Numbered from the stretch's first letter, positions 16,694 to 25,094 are shown. The stretch is 60,660 nt of DNA from a virus (IMGVR_UViG_3300025310_000006:1-60660), one strand, 5' to 3'. Numbers and translations: made by a program. The notes: a model not told the origin generated them from the sequence alone.

Positions 16694-17647
16694 TCAGTTT
16701 ATTGCTATCAACTCACATGATAGGAGAGCGGATAAATCCTTTCCTCCAGCATATGATATACTCGAACGCAAATCTTCCTGTAGCTCGACAAGCAGATTGC
16801 TCATATCACCCTTGTAGTCTTGGAACAGCTTCTTACCCTCGACATGGGTATACTTGCCCTTATTATGCTCAGAAGCGGAGCCGTAGTATATACTCTTCTT
16901 ATGTCCGTCAATTTCTATTATTTCACCACCGCTCTGATCGTATCCATTGAAGAGACTTCCAGCCATAACCATAGTAGCCCCACATGCAATGGCTTTGGCT
17001 ATATCACCATGCTCACGAACGCCACCATCGGCTATAACAGGCTTCTTTGCAGCCGCTACACACTCTTGGAGGCAGGATATGGTTGGGCGGGTAAAGCCCG
17101 TCTTGAGCTTCGTAGTGCAGGCTAATCCAGGTCCAATGAAGAGCTTGCAGCAGTCAGCGCCCCACGATTCAATTTCTTCGACAGCTTCGGCTACAGCCAT
17201 GTTTCCAACGATGAGGAACGAGTCGGGAAGTTTGTCCTTGATATACTTTATCATCTTCTCAGCCTTTGGTGCCCAGGCTGAAGCTATATCAAGTGTTATG
17301 TAGTCGGGCTTGAGTCTGGAGGCTACAATCGAATCAATCTGCTTGTAGGATTCGTCGTTGACTCCCATGCTTATTGATGTGAAGTATCCGTATGACTCCA
17401 TATCCAAAATAAACTTGACGGGATCGACACCGAAACGATGCATGACGTAGAACCAGCCCTTAGAAGCCAAGAACTTACAAGTGTCAACACTAACTACGGA
17501 CTTCATATTAGCTGGACACACAGGCATCTTGAAGCGTCTACGCCCGAATTCTACAGAGGTATCACATTGACTTCGACTTCCAACTACCGCCTTCTTTCTT
17601 GAAAGAAGGAAGACATCTCCGTAGTTATATTCTCTGCGTGGTTGCAT
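16694..17647 (-). CDS. guaC: GMP reductase (IMPDH/GMPR family)
   Basis: The 317-residue protein carries the TIM-barrel motifs of the family: MPVCPANMKSVV near 41-52, GPGLACTTKLKTG with the catalytic Cys177, VIADGGVREHGDIAKA (204-219), ATMVMAGSLF, YYGSASE and EGKKLFQDYKG. The pattern (GPG-x2-CTT-x2-KTGF, GDIAK, SSISYAGG near the end) is that of the Bacillus-type GMP reductase rather than IMP dehydrogenase. It makes IMP from GMP with NADPH. There is no CBS domain. The start is the ATG at 17647, seven bases after AAGGAG. That ribosome site lies within a hairpin (17650-17682). Confidence 0.85.
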   Translation of the reverse strand: MQPRREYNYGDVFLLSRKKAVVGSRSQCDTSVEFGRRRFKMPVCPANMKSVVSVDTCKFLASKGWFYVMHRFGVDPVKFILDMESYGYFTSISMGVNDESYKQIDSIVASRLKPDYITLDIASAWAPKAEKMIKYIKDKLPDSFLIVGNMAVAEAVEEIESWGADCCKLFIGPGLACTTKLKTGFTRPTISCLQECVAAAKKPVIADGGVREHGDIAKAIACGATMVMAGSLFNGYDQSGGEIIEIDGHKKSIYYGSASEHNKGKYTHVEGKKLFQDYKGDMSNLLVELQEDLRSSISYAGGKDLSALLSCELIAIN

Positions 17648-17649
17648 AT

Positions 17650-17697
17650 CCAAACTCCTTTTCCTTATTCTAAGGAGTTTGGGCAGTTATTCAATAC
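17650..17697 (-). promoter_or_regulatory. guaC leader: sigma70-like promoter and hairpin covering the ribosome site
   Basis: On the minus strand GTATTGAATAACTGC leads to TAGAAT with 16 bases between TTGAAT and TAGAAT. CCAAACTCCTT (17672-17682) can pair base for base with AAGGAGTTTGG (17650-17660) across an 11-base loop, hiding the AAGGAG ribosome site. A transcript starting upstream would contain the whole hairpin. A transcript starting from TAGAAT would begin within it and could leave the site free. The structure is seen; the regulation is inferred from similar T4 genes. Confidence 0.55.
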
Positions 17698-18437
17698 ACT
17701 CGTATTTCGTCTACGAATGAAGATCCGTCAGTATCTTGAGGGTTGCCGTAACAGGTTTTAGCCGCCCCATTACCACCAATTATCATAAATCCAATAGCGT
17801 CAATACTCCCAGCCGGACCAGTTATAGAATATTGTGTTGTTGTCTCCACCAATCCACCGCTCCAGAATCTTTCCGAGCGGAAGTTACCTATTCTAGAATA
17901 TGTGCCACCGACAGCGGTTGCTTGTTCCGCTACAGAATACCATTTGTTATTAGCATGTGCAGATGCAAATATGTTTGCAAATGTTATGGTTGAAACAGAT
18001 GTTGTACCACCTTGTATTTGTGCGGTTTCAAGCATATACCAACCATTGGTTACACCTGAAACACCGGAAACCTTGACAACCACGGTTATCGGCATTGTTG
18101 GTGACAACGCACACGCATTGTTAATAGCTTCTTGCTGCAACTCTGTCTTATATAAAAGAGATACGCTTGTCACACCGCTCAAAGAATATGATCCGGTTGG
18201 ATCGGTATCCCCCGACTTCTGTATATCATATGCAAATACAATTTCGTGTTTACGGGGGGACCAGAATATTACACTGTCCGAACCCTGGGAACCAAAACCT
18301 CCACCGGAAATACACTGAACTAAACACCCCGCATCACCAATGTAAGCAGGTGGAGAGCCATTTGCGGCACCAAGCCATCTTTGTTTACTTGACTGTAATA
18401 CTCTAATATACTGGTTTCCCGTTCCGCCTCTACTCAT
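17691..18437 (-). CDS. Beta-rich structural protein, 248 aa
   Basis: The start is the ATG at 18437, preceded by GGAGG. The sequence begins MSRGGTGNQYIRVLQSSKQRW and is Gly/Ser/Thr-rich with alternating strands. VIFWSPRKHEIVFAYDI and SSFVDEIRVY (last residues) resemble jelly-roll or fibre-tip lectin folds. No family is recognised. It has its own perfect late promoter (18454-18461), so it is probably a virion component. Its last codons overlap the guaC leader. Confidence 0.65.
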   Translation of the reverse strand: MSRGGTGNQYIRVLQSSKQRWLGAANGSPPAYIGDAGCLVQCISGGGFGSQGSDSVIFWSPRKHEIVFAYDIQKSGDTDPTGSYSLSGVTSVSLLYKTELQQEAINNACALSPTMPITVVVKVSGVSGVTNGWYMLETAQIQGGTTSVSTITFANIFASAHANNKWYSVAEQATAVGGTYSRIGNFRSERFWSGGLVETTTQYSITGPAGSIDAIGFMIIGGNGAAKTCYGNPQDTDGSSFVDEIRVY

Positions 18438-18452
18438 ATAAACCTCCAAACC

Positions 18453-19145
18453 TTATTTATAAATTTGGAGTTTAGTCCAGCCCCTTCTATCCTGCTCATT
18501 CTTGGTGACGGGGTGTAGCGACGAAACAAACCTATTCTTACCGCCATCCACATTATGAATTATCTGTATTATCATCTTATCCATTGGAATAGTTGCGATA
18601 CTAAAAGGTATCTCTACGGATACAACATTTTCGTTTATACTCACATCTATTTCTTCTACGCCATTCCATTTGACTTCCCACTGTGAATCTTTCTTTATGA
18701 CGGTATATCCTTCTGAATTCTTGTCTGTCCAATTACCACCCTCATACTTGAGATATGTGACATTACCACTGAAAGGAATGATTATCTGATAAAATGTATT
18801 TGGACTGTCGGCATTTGAAATGTATACTTCAACACTATCACGCTCCCATGGGCGAACACCAACCGCCTTAGTGTCGAACATTCCACTTTGGAATACAAAC
18901 TTTATGTATTCGTCATTGTGGACTGACCATGCGTATAAGTCGCTCTCACCGACACTCTTTCCCAAAGGTTGTAGCTTGGGGAAAGAGTAGCAGTCACCGA
19001 CATTCAAAAATCTACTATACTGTGAGGTAGCCACGGTTCTCCTTTCGCTCTTACCCGTTGTAGGTGATAGTATCCAGGCTACTGTTAGCGATAGTAGAGC
19101 TAAAGCTATAAGAATAACAGCAGAGAATTTTGTCTTGAAATTCAT
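18453..19145 (-). CDS. Membrane-anchored or secreted protein with CBM9-like domain
   Basis: The N-terminal hydrophobic segment (FSAVILIALALLSLTVAWIL, residues 8-27) is a signal anchor or signal peptide. The remainder is one beta domain: YAWSVHNDEYIKFVFQ, then RDSVEVYISNADSPNTFYQIIIPFSG and SVEIPFSIATIPM. DxVEVYIS with later strands is typical of family 9 carbohydrate-binding modules (DOMON-like). It likely faces the periplasm or cell exterior and may bind sugars. It lies directly after a second membrane-anchored protein. Confidence 0.6.
   Translation of the reverse strand: MNFKTKFSAVILIALALLSLTVAWILSPTTGKSERRTVATSQYSRFLNVGDCYSFPKLQPLGKSVGESDLYAWSVHNDEYIKFVFQSGMFDTKAVGVRPWERDSVEVYISNADSPNTFYQIIIPFSGNVTYLKYEGGNWTDKNSEGYTVIKKDSQWEVKWNGVEEIDVSINENVVSVEIPFSIATIPMDKMIIQIIHNVDGGKNRFVSSLHPVTKNEQDRRGWTKLQIYK
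18454..18461 (-). promoter_or_regulatory. T4-type late promoter core TATAAATA
   Basis: A perfect core on the minus strand (TTTATAAATAAGG), 17 bases upstream of the ATG at 18437. It overlaps the stop of the upstream CBM9-like gene. Confidence 0.65.
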
Positions 19146-19147
19146 TG

Positions 19148-20227
19148 TTATTCCTTCGGAAGAGACTGAATTTTCTTATGGATTTCTTCGCACTTCTTTT
19201 TTATCTCATCGTTCAGGGAGTTCACCTTCTCAGCAGTCTTTATATAAGTCTTATCTTGGGACATAGGCTTCAAAGCGCCCATAATGGACTTTCTTGCATT
19301 CCATAGAACCTTTCCTGGCACTCCCTTCTCTTCACCGACACGTGCGCGCTCGTTTCTAACTACCTGAACTCCATCCGGTCCCTCCCATGCCACTAACACA
19401 GCCTGCTCGGCATCTGCAAGTTGAATCTTCAATTCGGTGTTATTACTATCCGCTTTGAGTAATTCCAATATTTCCTTCACTTTCACTTTAGCCTTGTTAT
19501 AGACACCCCAACGGCGAGCCTCAAGCGCACCCAATTCCTTCAAGCGAGCGTCATATTTCTCGGACTGCCGTTTATCCACAGCAGCCATCCTCGAATTTAT
19601 CTGACTTTCTATTTCCCTTATAGTAGAATTTAAATCTCTAGTATTTCCTTCAATAAAGGCAGAATGCGATATACCTCTTCTCTTTTCCGATAGTGTCTTG
19701 AGGGAAGATAATTCAGCCAATAGCAATTCATATTCACGGCGAGTCTTCAAGCCCTCTTCTTTCTTCTTGAGAGTATTGAATTGGACAACCGTATCAAGGT
19801 ATTGCTTTTCAACTGCAACGAGTATAGGAGCATATATGGCTTCGTCAAGCTGCCTCACCCTTCCTATAAGGAGTGCCTGCCCAACTTCCGTTCCAAGCTC
19901 TTCATCGCTAGTATTATCTAATATTTCTTTCACTTTTTGAACCAGTGTAGCAGGAGTTATAAGCGAAATGTTGTCGAGATTGAAATCACCGTTTATAAAA
20001 GCTGGAGCCTGCTCTTCGGAAACCTTTGCAGGTTCCTGCGGTGGTGTTATAGTAGGAGTCGCGGTAGGAGTCGGTTGGACGGCTACTGGAGTGTCCACCT
20101 TTTGTGGGACTGGCTGCGTTGCTGTTGGTAATGGATTCTTATCACCGCTTGTGATGTAGTATCCATATCCACCGACACCTACGGCAGAAACGAGTAGTAG
20201 AGTAGCCACAACATTCTTGAACTTCAT
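19148..20227 (-). CDS. Membrane-anchored protein with Pro/Thr stalk and coiled coil
   Basis: There are 359 residues from the ATG at 20227, which follows AAAGGAGAC, an ideal ribosome site. A hydrophobic segment (VVATLLLVSAVGVGGYGYYI) is followed by a Pro/Thr-rich stalk (about 30-70, with PTPTATPTITPP). A Lys/Glu-rich region of about 250 residues predicted as coiled coil follows (VVQFNTLKKKEEGLKTRREYELLLAELSSL and more, in segments). It probably spans the inner membrane and extends into the periplasm. No family is recognised; a spanin-like or envelope-linking role is possible but unproven. Confidence 0.65.
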   Translation of the reverse strand: MKFKNVVATLLLVSAVGVGGYGYYITSGDKNPLPTATQPVPQKVDTPVAVQPTPTATPTITPPQEPAKVSEEQAPAFINGDFNLDNISLITPATLVQKVKEILDNTSDEELGTEVGQALLIGRVRQLDEAIYAPILVAVEKQYLDTVVQFNTLKKKEEGLKTRREYELLLAELSSLKTLSEKRRGISHSAFIEGNTRDLNSTIREIESQINSRMAAVDKRQSEKYDARLKELGALEARRWGVYNKAKVKVKEILELLKADSNNTELKIQLADAEQAVLVAWEGPDGVQVVRNERARVGEEKGVPGKVLWNARKSIMGALKPMSQDKTYIKTAEKVNSLNDEIKKKCEEIHKKIQSLPKE

Positions 20228-20276
20228 AAAGTCTCCTTTGGATGACTTTATTCTACTCAACCCTAAAATTTGTCAA

Positions 20277-20840
20277 TCACAGAAGTATTATTATAAGCAG
20301 TACTTGAAGTATACCAATAATTAGCCCAAGATAGAATCCCATGTTTATTATGGATTTCATCTCCTTCTTAGCCACATCATTTACCATCTTCTCAAGCTTT
20401 ATCACATCAAAGTTTTCAATCTTCTCCCTAACCATATTATAAATGAAGTCGTTTGTCGAGGCTTTCATTTCAGAATCATCGGCAAGCCCATCTTTCAGAG
20501 TTTCAGAAACCATCTCTGTTAGAAACTCACCTATGATGCCTCCAATAAAAGATTTCTTATTACCAAGCATTGAATTGACTGTATTACCTATGACACCATT
20601 CAATCCACTAGAGCCACCTATCTTATCCTTTATGGAGTCAAAATTGACTAGCTCTTTAGATACTACTTCTGCTATCTTATGAGCCAACTCCTTTTGCTTC
20701 TTAGGTATCAACCCCTGAAATCCTAGAATTGGTTTCCTGGGATAGAAAAGCATCTTGACAGCCAGCCAGTTAGTAGCCCAGCTATGAAAAGCAGCTACAA
20801 GAGCGATAGAGGCGTACTTGAGATAGAGAATGTCTATCAT
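20277..20840 (-). CDS. DUF445 family membrane protein
   Basis: The 187-residue protein opens ALVAAFHSWATNWLAVKMLF then YPRKPILGFQGLIPKKQ, the defining DUF445 signature (GWxTNWLAxxMLF, P-x4-G-x-QGxxPK). A helical middle follows, and the C-terminal hydrophobic segment is GFYLGLIIGILQVLLIIILL. Bacterial DUF445 proteins are inner-membrane proteins of uncertain function. It ends a four-gene cluster of overlapping membrane and coiled-coil genes. The start overlaps the upstream stop (ATGA). Confidence 0.75.
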   Translation of the reverse strand: MIDILYLKYASIALVAAFHSWATNWLAVKMLFYPRKPILGFQGLIPKKQKELAHKIAEVVSKELVNFDSIKDKIGGSSGLNGVIGNTVNSMLGNKKSFIGGIIGEFLTEMVSETLKDGLADDSEMKASTNDFIYNMVREKIENFDVIKLEKMVNDVAKKEMKSIINMGFYLGLIIGILQVLLIIILL

Positions 20841-21322
20841 ATAGTCATCTGCTCTCTGATAGTATTCCTATGAAGGTTGGTTGAGTTTATGTCTTCAATG
20901 ATTTGCTTATACAGATACTCTTCGAATGTATTGAGCAAGTCTTCAAAGTCTTTTATGTAAGCCGTGGCACGGATGCGTGTCTCTGAAGACTTAGACTTGG
21001 TGAGTATCAATAGACTCTCAACGAATCTCACAAAGGCTCCATCCATGAAGATGAAGTTGTTTATTGGCTTGTCATCTTTCTTGTTGTCTTGCATAGCAGC
21101 CGAAATAACCATCTTATATCTTTCGATAATGAAAAACCATCTTTCAACTGTTGGCTTATGCTCCCCCGGTATTGGACATCCTATAAATATCTCTACAGAT
21201 GCTATGTCTTTGAATCTGGTATCGTCATGCACTTTCTGTGCATCGCTGCTGAAGGCAGTCTTGAAAGCGTCTTCAAGATAACCCGACCATCTTACAAGGG
21301 GATTGCGCTCTTCAGTCGTCAT
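20837..21322 (-). CDS. Hypothetical helical protein, 161 aa
   Basis: No family is recognised. A soluble helical protein with a core EIFIGCPIPGEHKPTVERWF and a C-terminal helix bundle (LNTFEEYLYKQIIEDINS). Overlaps by 11 bases with the upstream coiled-coil gene and by ATGA with the DUF445 gene, so it probably works with these membrane proteins. Confidence 0.6.
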   Translation of the reverse strand: MTTEERNPLVRWSGYLEDAFKTAFSSDAQKVHDDTRFKDIASVEIFIGCPIPGEHKPTVERWFFIIERYKMVISAAMQDNKKDDKPINNFIFMDGAFVRFVESLLILTKSKSSETRIRATAYIKDFEDLLNTFEEYLYKQIIEDINSTNLHRNTIREQMTI

Positions 21323-21845
21323 GCTTCTTTTCCTTCAGCGTATCAATATATGTCTTCATAGCAAGATAGCGAGCATCGCTTTTATTGCTCAACGGCAAGT
21401 TAGCATGTTCTATATCGGCTGAAGTCTCCAGTATCATGATACGAAGCTGTCTAAGCTGTTCTTTCTGCTCTTCCAACTTTATCTTGGCTACATTGTAGTC
21501 TTCTTCTATCTTGCTCTTTGTAGCATCGAGGAATTTTATGTCTTCCTCTTTTATACCATTCCTCGAAAGTCTTTCCTTTTCGACATCACACTCAACCATC
21601 ATGGCTTTGTATGAAGATATGACTTTTATAAGTTTCTCTACAGAGCGTTCTGTCTTCACCTTTTCAAATTCTAATTCAGCCTTTGAGTTTGATGTCCCGA
21701 TATACTTCTTGCTACGCAAAAACTTCTCTCTAACCCAAAATAAACCATCGTCTATTTTCTCCTTGTTATTCTTGTATAGCTTCTGTGGTATACCAAGAAC
21801 GACACCAGCCAAACCCAAAAGTGTAACGGATATGAGGGTGAACAT
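21312..21845 (-). CDS. Membrane-anchored coiled-coil protein, 177 aa
   Basis: The N-terminal hydrophobic segment (LISVTLLGLAGVVLGI) is followed by a basic stretch and a long coiled coil (about residues 55-150, Lys/Glu-rich). It has the same layout as the adjacent 222-residue protein (21845-22513), though the sequences differ. The two may form a hetero-oligomeric membrane structure. Function unknown. Confidence 0.6.
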   Translation of the reverse strand: MFTLISVTLLGLAGVVLGIPQKLYKNNKEKIDDGLFWVREKFLRSKKYIGTSNSKAELEFEKVKTERSVEKLIKVISSYKAMMVECDVEKERLSRNGIKEEDIKFLDATKSKIEEDYNVAKIKLEEQKEQLRQLRIMILETSADIEHANLPLSNKSDARYLAMKTYIDTLKEKKHDD

Positions 21846-22513
21846 TACTTTCCTTTTTGCTCCTTGAACTTACGATACTTTTCCTTCATCTCAAATCTCT
21901 TGACGATGTTATCGTTGACGGAGTATTCGCTATGTCCAGTGTAACGGGATATGACTTCATTTGTCATGGTGCCGTATCCCATAACGGCAACCTTATCCAA
22001 TCTTTTTTGCGATTCTTCTATTTCGTTCTTGTGCTTGAAGACAACTTGGGCTATCTGAGCTTGAGCCAGTCTTTCCTTTAGAACAGTTTTCTCATACGCC
22101 TTCAAAGATTCTTCACGGCTCTTTATGAGGGCTTCCTTCTGAGATATACCCTGAAGGGTTACATCTCTCTGTGTCTTCTTGACACCGAATTCATGCTTAT
22201 AAGAATCTCTCTCATCCTGTGACAAGTCAGCATCATCTTTAGCGAATTCAAGAAACTCAATTTCTTCTTCAAGCCTCTTGAGTAGAGACTTGTCAACCGC
22301 AAGCTCGGCTTTATCGTTTCTGAGGGATTCCTTCTCAGCCTCATACTCAAGCTTTATATTTTCTTCAGCGTTTCCAAGTATCATACCCTGTCCAAACTTG
22401 GTGCGCATGAAACGCTTCTTCACAACACCGACAACGGCTCTAGCGGGGGCAGTATTTCGAGCAAACCAAGCAGCCAAAGCACCGCCTCCAACTATCAATG
22501 ACTCAAATAACAT
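21845..22513 (-). CDS. Membrane-anchored coiled-coil protein, 222 aa
   Basis: The short Gly/Ala-rich hydrophobic N-terminus (LIVGGGALAAWFA) is followed by basic residues and a long coiled coil (55-165). A C-terminal segment contains GYGTMTNEVISRYTGH. It shares the layout of the next gene. The start lies 11 bases inside the end of the GluRS-like gene, suggesting coupled translation. No family is recognised. Confidence 0.6.
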   Translation of the reverse strand: MLFESLIVGGGALAAWFARNTAPARAVVGVVKKRFMRTKFGQGMILGNAEENIKLEYEAEKESLRNDKAELAVDKSLLKRLEEEIEFLEFAKDDADLSQDERDSYKHEFGVKKTQRDVTLQGISQKEALIKSREESLKAYEKTVLKERLAQAQIAQVVFKHKNEIEESQKRLDKVAVMGYGTMTNEVISRYTGHSEYSVNDNIVKRFEMKEKYRKFKEQKGK

Positions 22514-23210
22514 TGTGTATCTCCTTGTCTATGTCTTTGCTGTATGTATCTATAATAGTTTGCAATTCCATGTCAGACATATCTTTTATATTATAGCATG
22601 AATGATATGAATTACTTTTACTTATTTTCTCACCGTCAATCTTTATATTCTTGAAATTTGTAACTGTATAGTTAGAATTCAAGGAATTGAGAATAAGTAT
22701 TTGCATTTTACTCATTTCTCTATATTCACCACTATCAATATTCCATTCATCTCCCCTAAGTATATGAGAATGATTCCAGAATGCGTCTTCTACAAGGAAT
22801 AGAGGCATATGTGAATAAAATGAATTTCCAAAAAGCTTATCTATAGCGTCTTTCTTGTCCGACAAACGATATACATCATCGACATCCAATCCGGTTCTCA
22901 TAATCTGCTCAACCGTTTTACGCATAAATTCATCGGTTAGAGATTTGGGTCTTGTTATCTCGTAAAGTCCCTTTCCGGGTAAATGAGCGGTTGAATCCGC
23001 CTCCCATCTCGGATCCTTCTTCGGATAGTCATTGAATGTTGAGGCAAACTTTACATAGGAATCATCAAATCGTATATGAAACTTGGTTTTATTCTTCTTA
23101 GCATAGGCATGTGAATAAACTAAACCATACAGGTGTCCAATATGCATCTCACCCACAGGATTCACCGATATGGCGAATCTGGTTCTATTATGTTCAAACA
23201 ATATAGTCAT
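22503..23210 (-). CDS. Stand-alone glutamyl-tRNA synthetase-like catalytic domain
   Basis: The 235-residue protein starts at the ATG overlapping the upstream stop (ATGA at 23210). It carries the class I synthetase signatures in order. RFAISVNPVGEMHIGHL holds HIGH (23-26), FHIRFDDS resembles the GluRS RIEDTD strand, SHILRGDEW (148-156) matches HVLRGDD, and GEKISKS (193-199) is the KMSKS loop. The anticodon-binding half of GluRS is absent and no zinc Cys cluster is seen, so it is nearer in size to GluQRS. Such domains activate an amino acid, usually glutamate, with ATP. The acceptor here is unknown: a tRNA, a modified base, a protein or a sugar are all open. Confidence 0.8.
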   Translation of the reverse strand: MTILFEHNRTRFAISVNPVGEMHIGHLYGLVYSHAYAKKNKTKFHIRFDDSYVKFASTFNDYPKKDPRWEADSTAHLPGKGLYEITRPKSLTDEFMRKTVEQIMRTGLDVDDVYRLSDKKDAIDKLFGNSFYSHMPLFLVEDAFWNHSHILRGDEWNIDSGEYREMSKMQILILNSLNSNYTVTNFKNIKIDGEKISKSNSYHSCYNIKDMSDMELQTIIDTYSKDIDKEIHNVI

Positions 23211-24178
23211 GCTTCTTTCTTTGGTAATATGTTTGTCCACATTTTAGATATCATTTCCTCAGACACCAACCAATCAAGTCCGTTGAATCTTTCAATATAC
23301 TGACGATCATTGCGAAACTTTGTTACCACATCGGCTAAGAAAGAATACTGCTTATAACATATAGCATTGAAGAAGCTAGGAGTCTTGGAGTTTTTTATGA
23401 ACCAACCAATGGAATCTTTGAAGAATACTATGTCATTGAATATGGAGTAGTGTTCGACTGTTATAACATGGCTCTTCATGGATGCACCACGGTGTAAGAG
23501 TCTTCCGTCAAAGTCAATACTCAGGACATTGGTTGGATTAAGAACTGCCCAATGGGCAAAGTTTCCCAAGCCGCTGTCTACCTTGTGAACTCCATCTTTT
23601 GCTTTAGCGTCCATCTCTTCATCAACCAGTCTTCCACCTGTGAAGGTTTCTTTATCTTTTATATTATAGATGTAGTTGCATAGGAATAGATTCATGAGGA
23701 ATAGGTGGTTGTTTCCACTGTAGAAATCATAAGAGGTTTCAGCATCACCGTCAACGCGCTTTTTCCAAGCATTCACTACCATGTAAGCAGATGGATTACT
23801 GTCCATTGTAGTAAGCATATCATCTAATATGTTACTCTCAACGAAGCAGTCCGTATGGAGATAGAAAGCTTTATAAGTGGTATTATCCAAAAGCTTTCCG
23901 AATACATATGCCTGCTGGGATGCTTCGTCTGGTTCTTTACTTCCAATGACATACAAATCAAACTTATCACTAACCATTTCCGCGAGTGATGTAAAAAATT
24001 CATCTTCTTTGAAGTCGTATTTTAGAACATCGTTTACCGATACTATGACACATTGTATATTGTTGTTGTTCTTGTATAGGTTATGAATACATCTTAGTAA
24101 AAATAGCTGAGTACCCTCAACATAATTTATTAGAACGGCGTTGTCATAACCTTTTTTCAGTATAAGATCAGTTTGCAT
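23207..24178 (-). CDS. Glycosyltransferase-like protein, 323 aa
   Basis: The sequence suggests a GT-A fold. NNNIQCVIVSVNDV and YDLYVIG-type strands are followed by KAFYLHTDCFVESNILDD, which has the place and shape of the DxD metal-binding motif. NFAHWAVLNPTNVLSIDFDG and LLHRGAS could form the acceptor side. The match is by pattern, not strong motif identity. It overlaps the upstream gene by 11 bases and the GluRS-like gene by ATGA, so all three form one translational unit. Confidence 0.5.
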   Translation of the reverse strand: MQTDLILKKGYDNAVLINYVEGTQLFLLRCIHNLYKNNNNIQCVIVSVNDVLKYDFKEDEFFTSLAEMVSDKFDLYVIGSKEPDEASQQAYVFGKLLDNTTYKAFYLHTDCFVESNILDDMLTTMDSNPSAYMVVNAWKKRVDGDAETSYDFYSGNNHLFLMNLFLCNYIYNIKDKETFTGGRLVDEEMDAKAKDGVHKVDSGLGNFAHWAVLNPTNVLSIDFDGRLLHRGASMKSHVITVEHYSIFNDIVFFKDSIGWFIKNSKTPSFFNAICYKQYSFLADVVTKFRNDRQYIERFNGLDWLVSEEMISKMWTNILPKKEA

Positions 24179-25094
24179 GTTTCACCATTCCTTTTATTAT
24201 ATCAATTTCTTCTTTTAGTTGCTTCCATGTTGGGTGGCGATTATTCATGAAATGATGTTCATCGGAAACCAGTCCGTCATATCCACGGTTTAGTAGTTTT
24301 CTCCCATTCTTATTGAGAATACCAACCGCACCTTCTGTTCCACCTAAAACCGGAATGCCGTATTTCTTCATACCTATAAACCAGTTATCAGTATCGTACA
24401 TAGCATTCATAGATATCAAGCCAACCTTATATCTTTCAACCATTTTCTCAATATAAGGTATCATTCCCCTATTGGCTATATCGAAAGTATCGTTTCTTCT
24501 AAATGTTATTGGTAATAGGCATTTGTTCGGAACGCTTTCAAGTATATGATTGAATCGTTTAAGATAGTTTCCGATTATGAAAGGTTTGGCGATTTTCCAA
24601 GACTCCTTATCTTTATCATTTTTGAAGTCAATATATTTGTTTATTGATATGTTATTATCTTTCAACAACGATTGACTATGCTCATCACAAAAAGGAGATG
24701 GGTGCATAACCGAGTCAACCATACATGTTTCATGGTGTATCATGAGATACCAGGGCATATCCGTCACAACCCATTTATCTATCAATGTATTAGCTGCAAT
24801 TTCTTCAGCCGCTTTCTTAGCCCACTCATCAGCAGCTTGAAAATTGTTTTGTTTCAAAGCAATTCCACTTGCACTTACGAATGGTGATATTGGCTTTTCC
24901 TTCCTCAATACACTTGGAAGTAAAGATATGATAGTGAAACCTTTATCTTTAGCCTTGTTTATAAATTCTATGTCAACTGATTCCCATATTGATATGGTGT
25001 CTATACCAAGAAACTTCAGCTTTTCTAAAAAGTCATCAGACTTTTCTTTATAGTATTCCTTGGATAGTTTCTTCCAGATGTGAACACATAGCAT
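24168..25094 (-). CDS. Hypothetical TIM-barrel-like protein, 308 aa
   Basis: No family is recognised. The spacing of short strands and helices (FLGIDTISIWESVD, KGFTIISLLPSVL, DKWVVTDMPWYLM, YKVGLISMNAMYD, YGIPVLGGTEGAVG, GYDGLVSDEHHFM) resembles an alpha/beta barrel such as a glycoside hydrolase or phosphodiesterase. Catalytic residues cannot be assigned. It is the first gene of the unit with the glycosyltransferase-like and GluRS-like genes and starts only 3 bases after the poly-serine protein stop. Confidence 0.5.
   Translation of the reverse strand: MLCVHIWKKLSKEYYKEKSDDFLEKLKFLGIDTISIWESVDIEFINKAKDKGFTIISLLPSVLRKEKPISPFVSASGIALKQNNFQAADEWAKKAAEEIAANTLIDKWVVTDMPWYLMIHHETCMVDSVMHPSPFCDEHSQSLLKDNNISINKYIDFKNDKDKESWKIAKPFIIGNYLKRFNHILESVPNKCLLPITFRRNDTFDIANRGMIPYIEKMVERYKVGLISMNAMYDTDNWFIGMKKYGIPVLGGTEGAVGILNKNGRKLLNRGYDGLVSDEHHFMNNRHPTWKQLKEEIDIIKGMVKHAN

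Noticed and set aside
15182-17647. tRNA genes in the spaces of the accessory region
   Set aside because: No cloverleaf-like pattern or T-loop motif was seen in any gap that I read; a tRNA scan was not possible.
16694-17647. IMP dehydrogenase instead of GMP reductase
   Set aside because: No CBS domains, length near 320, and the GPG-x2-CTT-x2-KTGF and SSISYAGG signatures fit GMP reductase.
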